A stretch of DNA of 21,512 nucleotides from JOPF133 sp052144935 (GTDB taxonomy: Bacteria; Acidobacteriota; Terriglobia; Bryobacterales; Bryobacteraceae). Numbering within the stretch: the first letter of the stretch is position 1; every line of letters begins with the position of its first letter. The stretch spans positions 1-21,512 of the forward strand of contig JBKQPR010000004.1 of the NCBI GenBank assembly GCA_052144935.1, read 5' to 3'. This document shows positions 14,078 to 21,392 of the stretch, in pieces. A program made the translations under genes and the position numbers. A model generated the notes under the pieces. It had not been told where the DNA came from. It was given only the letters and a program-made list of their open reading frames with translations, and made no database searches.

Positions 14078-15451
14078 ATGCCAAGGCTTTGTTTGTTTCT
14101 CCTGATGATCGGTTCCGCCGCTGCGCAAAGCACGGTGGTGCGTCCCAAGATGACCGACGACGTTCTGGTGAACCCCGGGATGGGAATCCAGACGTTTCAG
14201 CGCTACAACCGGCAGGCGATCTATCCGGGGCTGCAGTGGTCGGAGGTGGGGCCGGATGCCAAGGTCGAGGATGCGCCGGGCCAGGTGGATTTTCCGGACT
14301 CTTCGGTGGCGTACGTTCGCTGGTTCTGGTCGCAACTGGAGCCGGAACGAGGCACGTACCGCTGGGACATCATCGACACCGCGCTCGACGAGGCGCGGCG
14401 GCATGGGCAGAAGCTCGACATGCGCTTGATGCCGTACGACCAGAGCAGTCCGCTGCCCCAGTGGTATCAAAATTCGGGCGCGCGGCGCGCCAACAAACCC
14501 ACCGATCAGGACGGAAAGGTCTGGTCGCCGGACTCCGCCGATCCGCTCTACATCCAGACTTGGGGCGCGGTCGTGGCCCGGGCCGGCAAGCGTTATGACG
14601 GGCATCCCTACCTGGACGCAGTGGATATTTCGACATTCGGCTATTGGGGCGAAGGCTGGGGGCCGTATCCGCCGGATTGGCCCACCCAGAAGCTGCTCAC
14701 CGACCAGTATTTCGACGCCTTCAAACATACCCCGCTGCTCATGAACTTCGATGTGCTCCAGACGCTGATCTATAGCACGGGACGGGGCGCGGGCTGGCGC
14801 GCCGACTGCTGGGGGGACATGGGCCGGCCCGGACGTAACTTCGCCCATATGCTGGACCGGTATCCGCAATTCATCGCCGAGGGAGATTTGCAGGACGTCT
14901 GGCGGCACGGGCCGGTATCGCTCGAGAGCTGCGGCACTCCGGGGTCGTGGTTTCGCGCCAAGTACGACTTGCAATACATCTTCGACCAGGCGCTGCGGTG
15001 GCACGTTTCGACGGTGAACATCAAATCCACGGCCATTCCGGAAGAGTGGAAGAAGCCCTTCGATGAGTTTCAGAAGAAGATGGGTTACCGGTTCGCGCTG
15101 CGCAAGCTGGAGTACCCGCAGACCGTGAAGGCCGGCCGCACGATGCCGGTGAACATGTGGTGGCTGAACGCCGGCGTGGCGCCGGTGTATTCCGAATACA
15201 CCCTGGCCATGGAACTGCGCGGGGCCGGCGGAAGTTGCGTGATGAAAGTGCCCCTGGACGTGCGCCAATGGATGCCGGGTGACGCGGTTTATGACGGCTC
15301 GCTCTACGTGGACGACCACCTTAAGCCGGGCGCCTACCGCGTACGGGTCGCCATGCTGGATCCCCGCACGGGGCAGCCCGCCATCAAACTCGCCATAGAA
15401 GGCCGGCAGCCGGACGGCTGGTACGATCTCGGCGAAGTCCGTGTGGAATAG
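14078..15451 (+). CDS. Secreted DUF4832 protein with glycosidase-like TIM barrel
   Basis: 457 aa. Signal peptide MPRLCLFLLMIGSAAAQS (cleavage after AAA or AAQ). Residues 25-335 resemble a glycoside-hydrolase TIM barrel: NPGMGIQTFQ (32-41), VRWFWSQLEPERGTYRWD (80-97, the strand-2 pattern of beta-galactosidase-like enzymes) and YWGEGWG (189-195) with E192 as possible acid/base. Residues 350-457 form the DUF4832 beta-sandwich (LRKLEYPQTVKAGRTMPVNM, then WWLNAGVAPVY). Likely acts on polysaccharides outside the cytoplasm; activity not established. The start at 14078 is fixed by AAAGGAG (14066-14072), 5 nt upstream; an earlier in-frame codon at 14033 has none. It lies directly behind the broken Gfo/Idh gene and may use its promoter. 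Confidence 0.85.
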   Translation: MPRLCLFLLMIGSAAAQSTVVRPKMTDDVLVNPGMGIQTFQRYNRQAIYPGLQWSEVGPDAKVEDAPGQVDFPDSSVAYVRWFWSQLEPERGTYRWDIIDTALDEARRHGQKLDMRLMPYDQSSPLPQWYQNSGARRANKPTDQDGKVWSPDSADPLYIQTWGAVVARAGKRYDGHPYLDAVDISTFGYWGEGWGPYPPDWPTQKLLTDQYFDAFKHTPLLMNFDVLQTLIYSTGRGAGWRADCWGDMGRPGRNFAHMLDRYPQFIAEGDLQDVWRHGPVSLESCGTPGSWFRAKYDLQYIFDQALRWHVSTVNIKSTAIPEEWKKPFDEFQKKMGYRFALRKLEYPQTVKAGRTMPVNMWWLNAGVAPVYSEYTLAMELRGAGGSCVMKVPLDVRQWMPGDAVYDGSLYVDDHLKPGAYRVRVAMLDPRTGQPAIKLAIEGRQPDGWYDLGEVRVE

Positions 15452-15802
15452 CGGCGCGCTGGCCATCGGGATTTGGGTCCCCACGGTCCTTGAAATTGAC
15501 GGCGAAATACGTGTAGTTGTGCGCAGGCCCCCGTAGTTTCCCTCCGGAATGCGCTGGCGAAGCGATGGCCGGCCCGGCCCCGGCGCCACGTTCACGTGGC
15601 GGTTGACTGCGTACCAAGCATAGGCGTCGGGTTCCTCGCCGGTGTGCGTCCCGGATTTGCCGGTTGCATCCCGAACCACCCGCGCTGCTGAGCCAGTATC
15701 CGCAGTTCCTCGCCGGGGAGATCGGATAGTGGTTCAGTTTGGATCTGCTACCATACTCCCTGCTCGTCGCCCGGCGCCCTTGGAGGCTGTCTCCAAAAAG
15801 GG
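15452..15802. other. Intergenic stretch with a possible carboxylesterase tail remnant
   Basis: No intact gene. On the minus strand around 15465-15535 one frame reads NYTYFAVNFKDRGDPNPDG, reminiscent of the 'YxxNFxxxGDPNG' end of type-B carboxylesterases. Frames upstream of it do not join to anything recognisable. On the plus strand near 15690-15730 a frame ends LLSQYPQFLAGEIG before TAG, which faintly echoes YPQFIAEGDL in the DUF4832 protein. Both are weak. Confidence 0.3.
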
Positions 15803-15804
15803 GT

Positions 15805-15847
15805 GGCAGGCAAAAGCGCCTGCCCTGGCAAGCAAAAGCGCCTGCCC
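15805..15847 (-). terminator. Twin hairpin repeat, likely intrinsic terminator of the isomerase gene
   Basis: Two 21-bp copies (15805-15825 and 15827-15847) differ at one base. Each forms the stem GGCAGGC/GCCTGCC (the second copy has GGCAAGC) with a 6-nt loop. They begin 8 bp past the isomerase stop at 15855 on the minus strand, and the distal hairpin is followed by ACCCCTTTTT, giving a U-tract. Tandem copies suggest duplication of the terminator or a small palindromic repeat family. Confidence 0.6.
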
Positions 15848-15854
15848 CAGTCTG

Positions 15855-16814
15855 CTAAATATCCCGGAGCAGCTCGTCCAAAATGCTTTGCACCGCCGCG
15901 TAGGGATCGGGGCCATTATTGGCGCTGGCTTCGATCGAATAGAGCCCTGTGTACCCGACCTCTTTCAAAATCCTGATCGCATTGGCCTCGTTATACCGCT
16001 CCGGGTTGTAGTGGCAATGGCTGCTGCCCGACGAAAGCGGGTACAAGGCGCGCAATCCCGCCGCCCGCGCCTCTTCGTGCGGGAAGTTGCCCACATCGGG
16101 GTTTGCCCAGATCCCGGAGGCCTTGATCACTTCGACGACCACCTCCCAGCTCGGAGAAGACTGGCGCGCAGGGCCGGCGGCTGCGGTACCTGGAGTTGCA
16201 GCAGCCGGAGTTTCAGCCGTCGGAGTGGCAGCCGCCGCGCCCGCACGTCCGCCGCCGCCACCGCGGTTTTCCATGGTGATGTAAACCTTCCTGGCTTTTC
16301 CGTATGCGTTAATCGTCTTCAACGTATCGATCGCGGATTGACGCACCTCGGGCGCGAGCGTGCCCTGGTTCACCATGACCCGCGGACAGCCCAGTATCAC
16401 CGCGTGATCGATCCATTTCTTGGTCAGGTCGATCGTCTCCAACCGGAGTACTGGATCCGGCGACGAAATATTCAGCGTTCCGAATTCCAGGTTGATTTGA
16501 TTCATCTGCGATTTGGCTTTCTTAAGCCGGCCCCGGAACTCCTCCAGGTACGCGGGCTCGGTCGAAGGAAAGTGAGAATGCTGCATTTCCACATGATGGA
16601 CGCCCCAGCGTTCGGCGATCGTGTCGGGAAGGTCCAGGATATCGAGGGTTCTCTTGGGATCGTCCGGATGCGCGGCGCTCTTGATGACAGGGTTGAAACA
16701 GAGGCTCATGATCGCGACGCGATCCAGTTTGGCCTGATCCGGGCGTTGCCCCCACACTCTGCCGGAGCCGGCGGCTATGGTAGAACCGATAAGAAACTCT
16801 CGTCGCTTCATCAT
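15855..16814 (-). CDS. Exported sugar phosphate isomerase/epimerase (TIM barrel)
   Basis: 319 aa from ATG 16814 (or 318 from the adjacent ATG 16811). The leader MMKRREFLIGSTIAAGSGRVW is of RR type, so the enzyme is probably periplasmic. Metal-ligand strands are complete: E in ITMEN, D in ANPDVGN, H in SSHCHY and E in YSIEAS. The mid-protein stretch between ITMEN and SSPSW is a Gly-then-Ala/Thr/Pro-rich insert of about 33 residues (16162-16265). The start is supported by GCGAGGT 5 nt upstream. The frame remains open to 16949, where another leader-like ATG with its own ribosome binding site occurs (separate entry). TATACT (16857-16862) may be the -10 of this gene. Substrate unknown. Confidence 0.85.
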   Translation of the reverse strand: MMKRREFLIGSTIAAGSGRVWGQRPDQAKLDRVAIMSLCFNPVIKSAAHPDDPKRTLDILDLPDTIAERWGVHHVEMQHSHFPSTEPAYLEEFRGRLKKAKSQMNQINLEFGTLNISSPDPVLRLETIDLTKKWIDHAVILGCPRVMVNQGTLAPEVRQSAIDTLKTINAYGKARKVYITMENRGGGGGRAGAAAATPTAETPAAATPGTAAAGPARQSSPSWEVVVEVIKASGIWANPDVGNFPHEEARAAGLRALYPLSSGSSHCHYNPERYNEANAIRILKEVGYTGLYSIEASANNGPDPYAAVQSILDELLRDI

Positions 16815-16856
16815 ACGTACCTCGCAGCCTTTGGTTTGGGACCCAGGGCAGGTGAA

Positions 16857-16862
16857 AGTATA
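16857..16862 (-). promoter_or_regulatory. -10 box candidate (TATACT) of the exported isomerase
   Basis: Minus-strand GGATATATACTTTC lies 43 bp before ATG 16814. It supports separate expression from that ATG rather than from the upstream one at 16949. The -35 position does not match well. Confidence 0.35.
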
Positions 16863-16871
16863 TATCCGATT

Positions 16872-16949
16872 GCAACCGGCGGAGAGGATCCCGGCCGCGG
16901 CGGCCTTCGCCGCTCTCGTCAACAACTCTCGCCGCGAAATTGCAGGCAT
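16872..16949 (-). pseudogene. Orphan RR leader fused in frame ahead of the isomerase
   Basis: An ATG at 16949, preceded by AGGGAGG with 5 nt spacing, encodes MPAISRRELLTRAAKAAAAG then ILSAGC, a complete twin-arginine leader with a lipobox-like Cys at residue 26. The frame then runs through 19 unrelated codons (TFTCPGSQTKG) into the MMKRREFL leader of the isomerase. Either it is the 5' stub of a deleted exported-protein gene, or a longer isomerase form with two consecutive leaders is made. Confidence 0.5.
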
Positions 16950-17038
16950 TCCAGCCTCCCTATGCGTTGCTCGAGTCGTGTCCAGCGTTTCGCATTATGA
17001 GCGCACCCGCCTGATTGGGCCGTGGTTCAATATATACC

Positions 17039-18973
17039 ATGAGTTTTCGAGGCAAGGCTTGTCTTCTGTGCGCGATACTCAACTCGCTGCCGGTTTTCGC
17101 GCAGCCGCCGCCGGTCAAGTCTCCTCTGCTGGCCCGTGGCTATACGGTCATTCCCGATCCGCGGAAGGTCTCGCTCGGGAACGGTGATTTCAGGTTCGGC
17201 GCGGACTGGCGCCTGCAGCCAGGACCAGGAGTTCCACCGAATGATGTTGCTGTCGAAGCCTTCCGCGAGAATCTGTCGACGCGATTCCGCCTTCGCATGA
17301 ACCCGCGCGGCAAGGCCGGGGTCGTGCACCTGGAAATCCAGCCGGGATCGATTGCGGTCGGGGAGGCGCTGGACCGCGACAAGCAGGTACTGGCTCAAGA
17401 GGCCTATCGGATCGAGTTGTCTCCGCAGGCCGTACGAATTACAGCCAATGCGCCGGCGGGCCTGTTTTACGGAGCTGAGACACTGGTCCAGTTGCTGAAG
17501 AAGGAAAACAGAGACCTCCGCCTGCCGCAGGGCGAAATTATCGATTGGCCCGATCTGCAATTCCGCGGCATCTATTGGGACGACGCCCACCACCTGGACC
17601 GCGTGGAGTACCTGAAGCGCGCCCTGCGGCAGGCGGCTTTTTTCAAGATCAACGCCTTCGTCATCAAGATGGAGGGCCACTTTCAGTATAAGAGCGCCCC
17701 CGCGCTGGTGGAGCCTTATGCGCTCTCGCCGGCGGAGTTGCAGGAGTTGACCGATTACGGCCTTCGCTATCATATCCAGCTCATTCCGTATCTCGACGGC
17801 CCGGCGCACATCGCGTTCATCCTGAAGCATCCGGAATACGCCAGGCTTCGCGAGTACCCGGAAAATAACTACGAGCTTTGCGCTACCAATCCGGACTCTT
17901 ACAAGTTGATGTTCGGCATGTTTCAGGATCTCCTGGACGCCAACCAAGGCGTGAAATACTTCTATCTTTCGACTGACGAACCATACTATGTCGGCCTGGC
18001 GGACAATGCGCAGTGCCGGGAGGCGGTGCGGGCCACCGAACTCGGCAGCGTGGGCAAGATGCTGGGCGAATTCACCACCAAGACCGCGGACTATCTCCAC
18101 GAGCGGGGCCGCACCGTGGTCTTCTGGGGAGAGTATCCGGCCAAGCCGGAAGATATCCCGTCCTTTCCCGCGCACCTGGTCAACGGCGAAACCTACGGAC
18201 ATCAGTTCGACGCGGCCTTCAAGGCGCACGGGATTCGCGAAATGGTCTATGTCTCCACTCAAGGCGAGGAGAAAATGTTTCCGGATTACTTCATCCTGCC
18301 GGCGGCGAGAAAGTTGCACGCCGGCCGCGGCGGTTCGCCGAGGGTTCAGGATGCTGTCCGCAAGATTGCTTCCGATCCCGCCCGGGAGGAGGGCGGCGTG
18401 ATGGGCGCCATCACCGCGGCCTGGGCTGACGCGGGCCTCCATACCGAAGCTTTCTGGCTCGGCTACGCCACCATTCCAGCGGCGGCGTGGCATCCCCGCG
18501 CCGATCCTCGGGAATCCATGACCGCCTTCTATCCGCTGTTCTACGGCCCTTCGGCCACCAAGATGGATCGGATTTACGAGCTGATGAGCCAGCAGGCGCA
18601 GTTCTACGTCGACAGTTGGGAGACCGGGCCTTCGAAAGCGCGGAAGCCGATCCTCGGCAACTCCCGCGGCATCTTCGATACGCCGCACCCGGCCAACGAT
18701 CAGAGCATCCCGTTGCCCCCCGCGCCATCTGGGAAGGATCTGAGCTACGATTCCACCTGGGCGAAGGACAATGCCAGGCGCCTGCAACTGGTCTCTCCAT
18801 CCTTGGCCGACACCGGCGAGTTGCTCGGTCTGCTGGATCGGAATCTGCGGCTGGCCGAATTCAATCGATACAGTCTGGAGGTGTTTCGCTCCATCGCCCG
18901 GCTGTACCGGCAGAGGCCCGGTGTACGCCGGCACTGGCCGCAACGCCGTCGTCGGCCGCCAGCGTGGCCGTGA
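17039..18973 (+). CDS. Glycoside hydrolase family 20 (beta-N-acetylhexosaminidase-like), altered C-terminus
   Basis: 644 aa from ATG 17039; the Sec leader (GKACLLCAILNSLPVFAQ) sends it to the periplasm or outside. N-terminal GH20b domain to about residue 165 (YTVIPDPRKVSLGNGDFRFG; ending APAGLFYGAETLVQLL). The TIM barrel starts at IIDWPDLQFRGIYWDDAHHL, and the catalytic Asp-Glu pair D313-E314 sits in YLSTDEPYY, as needed for substrate-assisted cleavage of GlcNAc or GalNAc ends. No Shine-Dalgarno is visible; TATATA lies directly before the ATG. After FRSIARLYRQ the protein ends in RPGVRRHWPQRRRRPPAWP, a basic Pro-rich tail unlike the helical C-terminus I expect, suggesting a frameshift or truncation near 18913. 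Catalytic core appears intact. Confidence 0.8.
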   Translation: MSFRGKACLLCAILNSLPVFAQPPPVKSPLLARGYTVIPDPRKVSLGNGDFRFGADWRLQPGPGVPPNDVAVEAFRENLSTRFRLRMNPRGKAGVVHLEIQPGSIAVGEALDRDKQVLAQEAYRIELSPQAVRITANAPAGLFYGAETLVQLLKKENRDLRLPQGEIIDWPDLQFRGIYWDDAHHLDRVEYLKRALRQAAFFKINAFVIKMEGHFQYKSAPALVEPYALSPAELQELTDYGLRYHIQLIPYLDGPAHIAFILKHPEYARLREYPENNYELCATNPDSYKLMFGMFQDLLDANQGVKYFYLSTDEPYYVGLADNAQCREAVRATELGSVGKMLGEFTTKTADYLHERGRTVVFWGEYPAKPEDIPSFPAHLVNGETYGHQFDAAFKAHGIREMVYVSTQGEEKMFPDYFILPAARKLHAGRGGSPRVQDAVRKIASDPAREEGGVMGAITAAWADAGLHTEAFWLGYATIPAAAWHPRADPRESMTAFYPLFYGPSATKMDRIYELMSQQAQFYVDSWETGPSKARKPILGNSRGIFDTPHPANDQSIPLPPAPSGKDLSYDSTWAKDNARRLQLVSPSLADTGELLGLLDRNLRLAEFNRYSLEVFRSIARLYRQRPGVRRHWPQRRRRPPAWP

Positions 18974-19048
18974 AGTCGCCGATCGAGAGCTTCGCGGACG
19001 CGATCCACACCTCGGCGGGCAAGCGGCCCAGACCGGTGCAGCCGCCGA

Positions 19049-19987
19049 TTAAGCTAAAGCCAGGATCTTGTCCAAGGCCGCCGAAACCTCTTTCAACTGA
19101 CCTGGTTTGCTCGGGTTCCGGCCGATTTCCGGGGAAATGGGGCCGATGTAGCCAACCTTGACCAGGGCCTCCATGACGGCCTTCCAATTCACGTCGCCTT
19201 CCAGGAGGTCCGCGAAATGGGCTGCCTGGCCGCCGCCGGCCAGTTTGAAATCTTTGAAGTGAATCCGCTTGATGCGCTGGCCGAGAGTGAGAATCCAGTC
19301 CTCGGGATATCCATACTCCATGACGTTGCCGGCATCGAAGTGGGTGCCAACCCAAGGGCTGTGGAATTGATCGACGAAGGAGCGCATTTCGAGCGGGCTC
19401 AAGAGGAATTTATTCCAGACGTTTTCGGGATTGAGAAAAATCTTGGCTCGCTCCGCATCCGGGATCACCTTGGTCAACTCGGCGGTAAAGCGGTCCCAGG
19501 TTTCCTGCGAGCCGATCTCGAGTCTGGGCCCGTTTCCAAGGCGCACGGCGTAGAGGAGCAGCGCGCCGCAGTTCAAGTCCGTCGCGATGGTCAGGGCTTT
19601 GCGAATGGCTTCGACGCCCCTGGCGCGCACAGCAGGATCGGGGGAGTTGAGCGGGCTCGCGTGAAGGGGTTCGGAAACCCACAGCGTGGCAATCCGGATC
19701 CCGGCCTTGTACGCCGCGTCGGCCATGCGGCGGGCATCGTCATGGCTCACATCGAGCGGAATATCGGGGCCGATGGCTATCTCGATGGCGTCGAATCCGG
19801 CGGACTTAGCCGCTGCGAAACACTCCGGCCGAGGCATTTCCCGCGGGAAGATGATGGAGCAGATCCCCTTGGTGAAACGGGGACTGGATTGGGCGCGGGC
19901 CGAAAAGGCGGCCGCCATAAGCGGAGCGGCCAGAACTTCACGGCGTGTGATGCATGACGGTTTGGCTGAACTGCGTTCAAGCGGCAT
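19049..19987 (-). CDS. Exported sugar phosphate isomerase/epimerase (TIM barrel)
   Basis: 312 aa. The RR leader SCITRREVLAAPLMAAAFSA (cleavage near ARAQS) indicates periplasmic location. Ligand strands for the divalent metal are present: E in IFLNPENVW, D in THFDAGN, H in RIHFKDF and E in SPEIGRNP. The set matches the xylose-isomerase-like barrel. AGGAGG lies 9 nt upstream of the ATG 19985-19987, with a second AGGAG closer. The upstream small ORF (19977-20075) overlaps this start by 11 nt and could couple translation. Its 3' end faces the GH20 gene (convergent, 75 bp apart), consistent with a shared sugar pathway. It is a distant paralogue of the isomerases at 7627 and 15855. Substrate unknown. 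Confidence 0.88.
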   Translation of the reverse strand: MPLERSSAKPSCITRREVLAAPLMAAAFSARAQSSPRFTKGICSIIFPREMPRPECFAAAKSAGFDAIEIAIGPDIPLDVSHDDARRMADAAYKAGIRIATLWVSEPLHASPLNSPDPAVRARGVEAIRKALTIATDLNCGALLLYAVRLGNGPRLEIGSQETWDRFTAELTKVIPDAERAKIFLNPENVWNKFLLSPLEMRSFVDQFHSPWVGTHFDAGNVMEYGYPEDWILTLGQRIKRIHFKDFKLAGGGQAAHFADLLEGDVNWKAVMEALVKVGYIGPISPEIGRNPSKPGQLKEVSAALDKILALA

Positions 19988-20075
19988 TTCTCCTGGCCTC
20001 CTGGAATGCTGGTCTGTGCAAGGCGAGATTGGCCAGGAAGAGCAGGCCCAAGGCGGCCATCCCGGGCTTGCGCAT
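19977..20075 (-). CDS. Small hydrophobic ORF overlapping the isomerase start
   Basis: 32 aa: MRKPGMAALGLLFLANLALH then RPAFQEARRNAA. It has one of the best ribosome binding sites in the window (GGAAGGAG 5 nt before the ATG) and a basic N-terminus followed by a hydrophobic stretch of about 13 residues. Its TGA overlaps the isomerase coding start by 11 nt. It could be a leader peptide coupling translation, a tiny membrane protein, or the truncated 5' end of a deleted exported-protein gene, as seen elsewhere in this block. No family recognised. Confidence 0.35.
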   Translation of the reverse strand: MRKPGMAALGLLFLANLALHRPAFQEARRNAA

Positions 20076-20642
20076 GCGATCTCCTTCCGACGCCGAGAGT
20101 CTATCCGTTCTTGTTTTCTGTGTCAAGGCAATCGCAGTCAGGCAATCGCAGTCAGGCAATCGCAGTCCGTTTGGCTTTCGTTTACCTTCGTTCTTGCTTG
20201 TTTCTCTTTTTGCGTTCCAAGAACCGTTGAGCCCGTAGCATGGGCGCCAGAAATCGAAGAGCGATACCCACGGCCGCAAAGGTCAACCCCCATGCTGCGC
20301 GACGTCAAGGCGGGCCAGCCCCCGATGAGAATCGATCACCTCCTGGAGCGGCAGGGGCCCATGCGCGTCGCCGCGTGCGTACACGTCTTCGGGATTTCGC
20401 AGTTCAGCGGCGGCAACCTCCTGAAAGGGGTGCCCCCTGGTCCCGGCTCGGTTACGCTTCGTGGCGATTCGGCGTGCCCTATAGCCTTCGATACGGTTCA
20501 CTTAACGCACGGGGCGGACGGCCGTTGTCGCCGACCCACCGAGACCGAAAAACGGATTCGCGTGAAGGGCGGGCAGGTTTCCGGAAAGCGACTGTATCGA
20601 CCAAGACCTCAACGAGCGGTACCATCGATGAGAGAGGAACCT
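20076..20642. other. Intergenic region with a tandem repeat, no recognised gene
   Basis: About 570 bp. It holds three copies of a 14-bp unit at 20127-20168. One minus-strand frame near 20175-20290 gives WGLTFAAVGIALRFLAPML, then RAQRFLERKKRNKQERR before a stop, which looks like a membrane-protein tail but has no start region. Other long open frames here are low-complexity and show no motif. Nothing else is recognised. Confidence 0.45.
20127..20168. repeat. Three tandem copies of a 14-bp unit
   Basis: GGCAATCGCAGTCA repeats at 20127-20140, 20141-20154 and 20155-20168; the last base of copy three is C. The array is upstream of the small ORF and isomerase on the minus strand. Copy number probably varies among strains. 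Confidence 0.9.
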
Positions 20643-21392
20643 GTGTCCGTCGAAGCTGATCTGCTGGGAGCATTCGAAGACCACTCGCCCGAGGGCATCC
20701 GAGCGCTGCTTGCCGCGGGAGTCAACCCAACTAAGCCGATCAATGGCTTGCGGCCAATCGACTCGCTCATTGCGATGTACCTTCGATCGCCGCGATTCGC
20801 CGAATGCTTACAGATCGGGCTGGACACGGGCGCTACCATTGACGATCCGCTGCTCCAAGCGATTCTGCTTGACGACGATGCCGGCCTTCGCGGACTGTTG
20901 GCCAGATCGAGCGAGAGCGTCACGAAGAAACTGAACCCCCTCTGCGCTTTCACATCCTGTCGGGGCGTCTCGGCTCTGCACATCTGTGCCGAGTTCAACT
21001 CCATCCGTTGTGCGCGCGTCCTTCTGGAGAACGGCGCTGACGCAAACGCCCGAGCCGATCAGGATTCAGACGGTCTTGGAGGACATACGCCTGTTTTCCA
21101 CTCTGTAAATAGCATCTTCAACTACTGCCGGCCCATGATGGAGATTCTCGTTGACGCTGGGGCTGACCTAGACATCCGGGTGAAGGCGCTTCTGTGGGGA
21201 GAATCGATGAACTGGGAGACGATCGTGTACGACGTCACCCCAATATCCTATGCTCAGTGCGGTCTCTACCGGCAGTTTCATCGGCGCGAGGAGCAAATTT
21301 ACAGCAATATCGAATACCTCTATCGCAAGCGTTACGAAAAGGCACCGCCGTTACGGAACGGGCCCAACAAGTACCTCGTGGTCGGACACTAG
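20643..21392 (+). CDS. Ankyrin-repeat protein
   Basis: 249 aa from GTG 20643. Ankyrin units are visible in GVSALHICAEFNSIRCARVL, then LLENGADANARAD, and GHTPVFHSVNSIFNYCRPMM, then EILVDAGADLDIRVK; the N-terminal FEDHSPEGIRALLAAGVNP is a divergent unit. The tail (ETIVYDVTPISYAQCGLYRQ, then FHRREEQIYSNIEYLY) is distinctive and, from memory, conserved in a small family of bacterial ankyrin proteins with this same layout. Likely a cytoplasmic protein-protein interaction partner. GTG 20643 is preferred because GAGAGGAACCT precedes it; ATG 20628 (five codons earlier) is possible but lacks a ribosome binding site. The same frame is open far upstream, but that part looks non-coding. Confidence 0.82.
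   Translation: MSVEADLLGAFEDHSPEGIRALLAAGVNPTKPINGLRPIDSLIAMYLRSPRFAECLQIGLDTGATIDDPLLQAILLDDDAGLRGLLARSSESVTKKLNPLCAFTSCRGVSALHICAEFNSIRCARVLLENGADANARADQDSDGLGGHTPVFHSVNSIFNYCRPMMEILVDAGADLDIRVKALLWGESMNWETIVYDVTPISYAQCGLYRQFHRREEQIYSNIEYLYRKRYEKAPPLRNGPNKYLVVGH

Noticed and set aside
14048..15679. 543-codon minus-strand frame antisense to the DUF4832 gene
   Set aside because: No domain pattern; the plus-strand gene has a signal peptide, ribosome binding site and family motifs.
15642..17000. 452-codon plus-strand frame over the exported isomerase
   Set aside because: Antisense to a TIM-barrel gene with all metal ligands; no motif of its own.
17027..18943. 638-codon minus-strand frame antisense to the GH20 gene
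   Set aside because: The plus strand encodes a clear GH20 with the catalytic Asp-Glu pair; the antisense frame has no motif and is explained by high third-position GC.
20127..20168. CRISPR-like array
   Set aside because: The 14-bp units are directly adjacent with no spacers, and no cas genes are present.
19686..20627. Long 5' extension of the ankyrin-protein reading frame
   Set aside because: Overlaps the isomerase antisense and then low-complexity intergenic sequence; ankyrin similarity begins only at the proposed start, which has a ribosome binding site.
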